Positions 60,741 to 64,000 of a DNA stretch of 64,000 bases are shown in pieces. Within the stretch, counting starts at the first letter, position 1. Each line of letters begins with the position of its first letter. A model generated the notes under the pieces. The model had not been told where the DNA came from. It did no database searches and worked only from the letters and a program-made list of their open reading frames with translations. A program made the position numbers and the translations under genes. The DNA comes from JAIBJN01 sp963825255 (GTDB lineage: Bacteria; Actinomycetota; Thermoleophilia; Gaiellales; Gaiellaceae), in contig CAWGSF010000009.1 in the NCBI GenBank assembly GCA_963825255.1, positions 682,001-746,000 on the forward strand. The letters run 5' to 3'.

Positions 60741-61291
60741 GGCCTCACCTCCTCGAGGAGGCCCCCCATGCGGGCGAGCCCGGTGCGCGTGCGCGTCTTG
60801 ACGGTGCCGAGGGGCACGTCGAGGTAGCTGGCGATCTCCGCCTGCGAGAGCCCGCTCCAGTAGGCGAGCTCGAGCACGACCCGCTCGCGCTCGGGCAGCT
60901 GCTCGAGCGCCGCGTGGACGCGCCAGGTGAGCCACGAGCTCTCGGCCCGCTCGTCGGGGCCGGCCTCGGTCGAGGCCTCCTCGGGCACTTCCACCACGGG
61001 CTCGCGCCGCTGGCGCGCCCGGTCGATGATGGCGTGCCGGGCGACCGCGTAGAGCCAGGCCGAGCCCGATCCGCGCTCGGGCTTGAAGCTCCGGGCCGAC
61101 CGCCAGACCGCCGCGAAGGTCTCCTGGGCCGCGTCCTCGGCCCGGCCGCTGTCGCCGAGCTGGCGCATCGCCATCGCGAGGACGGGCCGGGCAAAGCGCC
61201 GGTAGAGCTCCGTGAACGCGTCGCTGTCCCCCCCGGCGACGCGCTGGATGAGTGCCGAGTCGCTCTCGGCTGTGGCCACGGCGGCAGACAT
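60737..61291 (-). CDS. ECF sigma factor (SigK-like)
   Basis: About 184 residues from ATG 61291; a TTG 24 nt further upstream is an alternative. Region 2 is DSDAFTELYRRFARPVLAMA with EDAAQETFAAVWRSARSF, region 4 is LEQLPERERVVLELAYWSGL with SQAEIASYLDVPLGTVKTRT, a helix-turn-helix that recognises the -35. RGSGSAWLYAVARHAIIDRA joins them. It directs RNA polymerase to a small regulon and forms an operon with its anti-sigma factor. ECF-type genes of this layout are often autoregulated; no clear cognate promoter is visible. Confidence 0.88.
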   Translation of the reverse strand: MSAAVATAESDSALIQRVAGGDSDAFTELYRRFARPVLAMAMRQLGDSGRAEDAAQETFAAVWRSARSFKPERGSGSAWLYAVARHAIIDRARQRREPVVEVPEEASTEAGPDERAESSWLTWRVHAALEQLPERERVVLELAYWSGLSQAEIASYLDVPLGTVKTRTRTGLARMGGLLEEVRP

Positions 61292-61339
61292 ATCGATTCG
61301 GGATACGAAACTCAACCCGGGGGCGGATTGAGGGAACCG

Positions 61340-61993
61340 TCAGCCCAGGAGGCGACCCCCGTCGACGACGATGGACGTGCCCGTGACGAAGGGCGCGTTG
61401 ACCAGGTAGACGACCGCCCCGGCGACGTCGTCCGGGGAGCCGACTCGCCCGAGCACGGTCTCGGCCGCACGCCGCTCGACCTGCTCGGGCTCGACTGCGA
61501 CAGGGCCCGGCGCGATGCCGCACACGCGCACCTCTGGCCCGAGGGCGCGGGCGAGGACGCGCGTGAGCATCGCCTGCGCCGCCTTCGCCGCGCAGTGGGG
61601 CGCGAACGAGGGCCAGGGCTGGTACGCGGCCACGTCCTCGAGGAGGACGAGGAGGCCGAGGCTCGACGCGCGCAGGTACGGGGCCGCGGCCTGCGCGAGG
61701 AAGAAGCTGCCCTTGGCGGTCGCGCCGAAGGCCGCGTCCCACGCCTGCTCGTCCACCTCCTCGACGGGCCTCGGCTCGAAGCCCTCACCGGCGGCGTGGA
61801 CGACGAGGTCGAGCCCGTCGAGCTCGGCCGCCGCCCGCTCGACGAGCGAGCGCGCCCCGTCGGCGCGCGCGAGGTCTCCGTCTCGCCTCCCGGCCGCGAG
61901 GACACGGAAGCCCTCCGCCTCGAGCCGGGCGGCGACGGCGCTCCCGACGCGACCGGTTCCGCCGGTGACGAGAGCAGACGGGGATCGGCTCAC
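61340..61993 (-). CDS. SDR-family protein with altered catalytic Tyr
   Basis: 217 residues from GTG 61993, the start that places SALVTGGTGRVGSAVAARLE at the N-terminus (TGxxxxxG, residues about 10-17). LDLVVHAAGEGFEPRPVEEV replaces NNAG with HAAG, and the position of the catalytic YxxxK is PSFAPHCAAKAAQAMLTRVL, with His for Tyr. CGIAPGPVAVEP and VTGTSIVVDGGRLLG complete the fold. It is like pteridine reductase-type SDRs, but the missing Tyr suggests altered chemistry or a non-enzymatic role. The gene is adjacent to, and on the same strand as, the sigma gene, 48 bp away. Confidence 0.78.
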   Translation of the reverse strand: MSRSPSALVTGGTGRVGSAVAARLEAEGFRVLAAGRRDGDLARADGARSLVERAAAELDGLDLVVHAAGEGFEPRPVEEVDEQAWDAAFGATAKGSFFLAQAAAPYLRASSLGLLVLLEDVAAYQPWPSFAPHCAAKAAQAMLTRVLARALGPEVRVCGIAPGPVAVEPEQVERRAAETVLGRVGSPDDVAGAVVYLVNAPFVTGTSIVVDGGRLLG

Positions 61994-62046
61994 GCAGGGA
62001 ACGATAAGCTCCCGCGCGCACAGCCGAGAAGACGGAAAGGGTGAGC

Positions 62047-62670
62047 ATGGCAACGTTGGCGTTCAACCGGGTCGAGATCGCGGCGCGCGAGCTCAAGCCC
62101 GAGCTGCTCGAGCTGCACGGGATCTCCCGTGCGTCGGTGGAAGCGCACTACAAGCTCTACCAGGGGTACGTGGCGAAGCGGAACGAGATCCTGCAACGGC
62201 TCGGGGAGATCGATCTCTCCGCCGCGAACCAGGTGTACTCCGACGTGCGCGCGCTCAAGGTCGACCTCACGTTCGCCATCGGCGGCGTCAAGAACCACGA
62301 GATCTACTTCGAGCACCTGGGCGGCGGCGGCGGGAATCCGGACGGCGCCGCGGCGGCGCTCATCGAGCGCGACTTCGGGAGCGTCGAGGAGTGGCGGGCC
62401 GATCTCAAGGCGACCGGCATGGGCGCGCGCGGCTGGGCGTGGACGGCGTACGACTGGGACGAGCAGCGCCTCTTCAACTACATCGGCGACGCGCAGAACA
62501 CCTTCCCCGTCTGGAACGCGGCGCCGCTCGTCGCTCTGGACGTCTACGAGCACGCCTACTTCCTCGACTACCAGACCGACCGCAGCTCGTACATCGACGC
62601 GTTCTTCGACAACCTCGACTGGGGCGTCGTGAACGACTGGGTCGCGGGCTACGGTATCTCGGTCGCGTAG
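62047..62670 (+). CDS. Fe/Mn superoxide dismutase
   Basis: 208 residues from ATG 62047, behind GGAAAGG. Metal ligands align as His34 (SVEAHYKLYQGYVAKRNE), His84 (GGVKNHEIYFEHLGGGGG), Asp165 and His169 (VALDVYEHAYFLDYQ). Unusual points: the N-terminal HH-rich helix is reduced to one His, the Trp of DVWEHAYY is Tyr167, and the usual Gly-Gly-His/Asn-His start reads VKNHEIYFEHL. Metal choice cannot be decided from this. It detoxifies superoxide in the cytoplasm. The gene is divergent from the SDR at 61340. Confidence 0.85.
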   Translation: MATLAFNRVEIAARELKPELLELHGISRASVEAHYKLYQGYVAKRNEILQRLGEIDLSAANQVYSDVRALKVDLTFAIGGVKNHEIYFEHLGGGGGNPDGAAAALIERDFGSVEEWRADLKATGMGARGWAWTAYDWDEQRLFNYIGDAQNTFPVWNAAPLVALDVYEHAYFLDYQTDRSSYIDAFFDNLDWGVVNDWVAGYGISVA

Positions 62671-62688
62671 CGCCACCACCCACCCGCT

Positions 62689-63315
62689 CTGACAGACGGC
62701 CTCCTCATCCTCGCCGGCTACCTCCTCGGGAGCATGCCCTGGGGCTACTGGCTTCCCCGGGTGTTCGCGGGCGTCGACATCAGGACGCTGGGGAGCGGGA
62801 ACGCCGGGGCGACGAACGTCTGGCGCACGCTCGGGTTCAAGCTCGGCCTCGCGGTCGCGCTGCTCGACGTCGCCAAGGGCGCCGCGGCCGCCCTCCTGGG
62901 CCTGTGGCTCGGCGGCGACCTCGTGGCGGTGCTGGCCGGCGTCGCGGCGATGATCGGTCACTGGCGACCGCTCTTCCTCGGCTTCGCCCGCAGCGGCAAG
63001 ACGGTGGCGACGACGGGCGGCGTCGCGCTCGCCCTGGCGACCCTGCCCGCCCTCGCGGCAGGAGGCGTCTGGCTCGCGGTGTTCTTCCTGACCCGCTACG
63101 CGTCGCTGGCGTCCATCATGGCCGCCGTCTCGCTGCCCCTCTTCGCGTTCCTGTTCGGGGAGTCCTGGCCGGTGCTCGTGTTCACCGCCGGCGCCGCGCT
63201 CGCGATCATCGTGCTCCACCGGTCGAACATCCGCCGTCTGCTCACGAGGACGGAGCCGAAGATCGACCTGCGCCGGCCGGCGCGCGGGCTCAGACGGCCT
63301 TCAGCCAGTCACTGA
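62689..63315 (+). CDS. plsY: Glycerol-3-phosphate acyltransferase PlsY
   Basis: About 208 residues with five membrane helices. The three PlsY motifs are present: LAGYLLGSMPWGYWLPRVF, IRTLGSGNAGATNVWRTLG and MIGHWRPLFLGFARSGKTVA (here SGK where GGK is usual). It acylates glycerol-3-phosphate from acyl-phosphate, the first step of phospholipid synthesis. The first motif begins before ATG 62734, and the only codon that could start it is CTG 62689, so CTG or an error for GTG is inferred. The last 26 bp overlap the convergent GTP cyclohydrolase gene. Confidence 0.82.
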   Translation: MTDGLLILAGYLLGSMPWGYWLPRVFAGVDIRTLGSGNAGATNVWRTLGFKLGLAVALLDVAKGAAAALLGLWLGGDLVAVLAGVAAMIGHWRPLFLGFARSGKTVATTGGVALALATLPALAAGGVWLAVFFLTRYASLASIMAAVSLPLFAFLFGESWPVLVFTAGAALAIIVLHRSNIRRLLTRTEPKIDLRRPARGLRRPSASH

Positions 63316-64000
63316 GCTCGGTGTGCAGGGGCGAGTGCTCCGCGCCCGCGAGCTCGCCGCGCAGCTCGCCCACCGTCCCGAACCGCTCGGCGAGGACGTC
63401 GTGGTTGTGGATCGTCTCGAAGTTGACCTGGCGCGCGAGGACGAAGTCGTCGTCGCCCAGCTCCTCGTAGGCGTCGAGGGCGCCCTTGACCATGAGGCGG
63501 ACGGAGTCCTCGACGAAGCGCGGGGAGAGGTGCGCGTGCTCGACCACGAAGAGCTCGTCGGGCCGCTTGAGCAGCTCGTACACCGGGGAGCTCATCGACC
63601 GTTCGACGAGGTCGACGAGGTCCTCCGCGTCGAGACGAATCTCGGTGCCGAGGTACAGCGTGCCCCGGCCGCGCTGGTTGTGAGTGGCGAGTGGGACGAG
63701 CTCGAGGATCCGCTCGACGTCGATCTCGTCGAAGCCCGCGTCGCCGAGCCGCTCCGCAGCCCGGTCGCGGACGAGACCCTGGGCACAGGGACAGGCGTTC
63801 CACCCCGTCGCCTCCACGCCCACGAGCCTGCGCGCCGCGGTCGGAGAGGCGGCGGCGAGCCCGAGGAGGGTCACGAGCTCCTGCGTGCGGAGGCCTGTGA
63901 CCGGCGTCGAGCGCTCGATCGGGTACCGCGCCGCGATCCTGACCTCTGCTCGCAACGCGCCCTGGCGCTGGACGATGTGGCGCGCGATGTGCTCGGCGAG
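63290..64000 (-). CDS. mptA: GTP cyclohydrolase MptA/FolE2 family, 5' end beyond the window
   Basis: The frame is open through the right edge (reading AEHIARHIVQRQGALRAEVR at the end), so the N-terminus is missing. The visible 236 residues include VEATGWNACPCAQGLVRDRA (metal and catalytic Cys), LVPLATHNQRGRGTLYLGTE, LSPRFVEDSVRLMVKGALDA and VNFETIHNHDVLAERFGTV. These segments are typical of the COG1469 GTP cyclohydrolases, zinc- or Fe-dependent, that open GTP for folate or methanopterin-like pterins. In a bacterium, FolE2-like folate synthesis is expected, and ThyX nearby uses the folate product. The stop overlaps plsY. Confidence 0.85.
   Translation of the reverse strand, partial: LAEHIARHIVQRQGALRAEVRIAARYPIERSTPVTGLRTQELVTLLGLAAASPTAARRLVGVEATGWNACPCAQGLVRDRAAERLGDAGFDEIDVERILELVPLATHNQRGRGTLYLGTEIRLDAEDLVDLVERSMSSPVYELLKRPDELFVVEHAHLSPRFVEDSVRLMVKGALDAYEELGDDDFVLARQVNFETIHNHDVLAERFGTVGELRGELAGAEHSPLHTELSDWLKAV

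Noticed and set aside
1..64000. tRNA, rRNA, CRISPR array, insertion sequence or phage island
   Set aside because: I found no T-loop/acceptor pairs, no regularly spaced repeats, no transposase or integrase motifs and no phage structural genes. The lone lysozyme fusion is not enough to call a prophage. Covariance-model and repeat-finder searches were not possible here.

Overview
The window is high-GC, densely packed bacterial chromosome with many ATGA/GTGA-type stop-start overlaps. Features that point to an actinobacterium, probably of the Thermoleophilia type, are a SARP/BTAD-AAA-TPR regulator, class III cyclase fusions, two cytochromes P450, an FCD-type GntR regulator, an ECF sigma/anti-sigma pair, ThyX, and recurrent leaderless-looking promoters (a TANNNT hexamer 6-9 nt before the start codon). 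The lineage is an inference. No rRNA, tRNA, CRISPR array, insertion sequence or integrase was seen. About seventeen genes carry one or more single-base frame changes, mostly at G/C runs, while the protein family stays recognisable across the break. I read these as base-calling errors in a draft or long-read metagenome assembly, annotate such genes as whole CDSs and give approximate break points.

Region 1 (1-1.6 kb): the end of an alkaline-phosphatase-superfamily gene, then an ArsR-SRPBCC fusion regulator with a palindromic operator inside its promoter, then a small VOC protein. Region 2 (1.6-23.4 kb): a catabolic supercluster. It encodes two fumarylacetoacetate-hydrolase-family enzymes, a carboxymuconolactone decarboxylase-family protein, a type I extradiol dioxygenase, an HpaB-like monooxygenase with an HpaC-like flavin reductase, an acetoacetate-decarboxylase-like protein, two SDRs, an aldehyde dehydrogenase, two P450s, a glutamine-synthetase-like ligase, an APC permease, a nitrilase-family amidohydrolase, a phytoene-desaturase-like flavoprotein, a MetE-like methyltransferase, a class I glutamine amidotransferase and a flavin amine oxidase. 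Three divergent promoters here share the octamer TGTATNCA, the likely operator of the GntR regulator encoded inside the cluster. The set fits uptake, gamma-glutamylation or deamination, hydroxylation and meta-cleavage of an aromatic or amine-bearing substrate.

Region 3 (23.3-33.5 kb): a membrane sulfatase-like protein, a lysozyme/peptidoglycan-binding/M15-like fusion, a DEAD-box helicase with a strongly structured leader, several small proteins, DUF1697, a second glutamine amidotransferase, a DUF6790-like membrane protein and a molybdopterin oxidoreductase with a companion protein. Region 4 (33.5-44.8 kb): two divergent signalling giants. One is predicted to join a class III cyclase domain, one membrane span, a beta-propeller and a LIV-type substrate-binding domain. 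The other is a SARP/BTAD regulator with a degenerate cyclase domain, an AAA ATPase and TPR repeats, preceded by SARP-like direct repeats. They are followed by a diiron-type protein, a papain-like protease, a SixA-like phosphatase, a two-subunit CoA-transferase and a GNAT remnant.

Region 5 (44.8-55 kb): a multi-PAS/GAF histidine kinase, a membrane protein, an exported toroid-like protein with a strong upstream operator, a ScyD/ScyE-family exported protein with a natural His5 tail, an MFS transporter coupled to a small membrane protein, and a secreted M14 carboxypeptidase. Region 6 (55-64 kb): a polar amino acid ABC transporter, an MXAN_6640-like secreted metalloprotease, thyX, an ECF sigma/RskA-like pair, an SDR with an altered active site, a Fe/Mn superoxide dismutase, plsY and the 3' part of a GTP cyclohydrolase (MptA/FolE2) gene that runs off the window.
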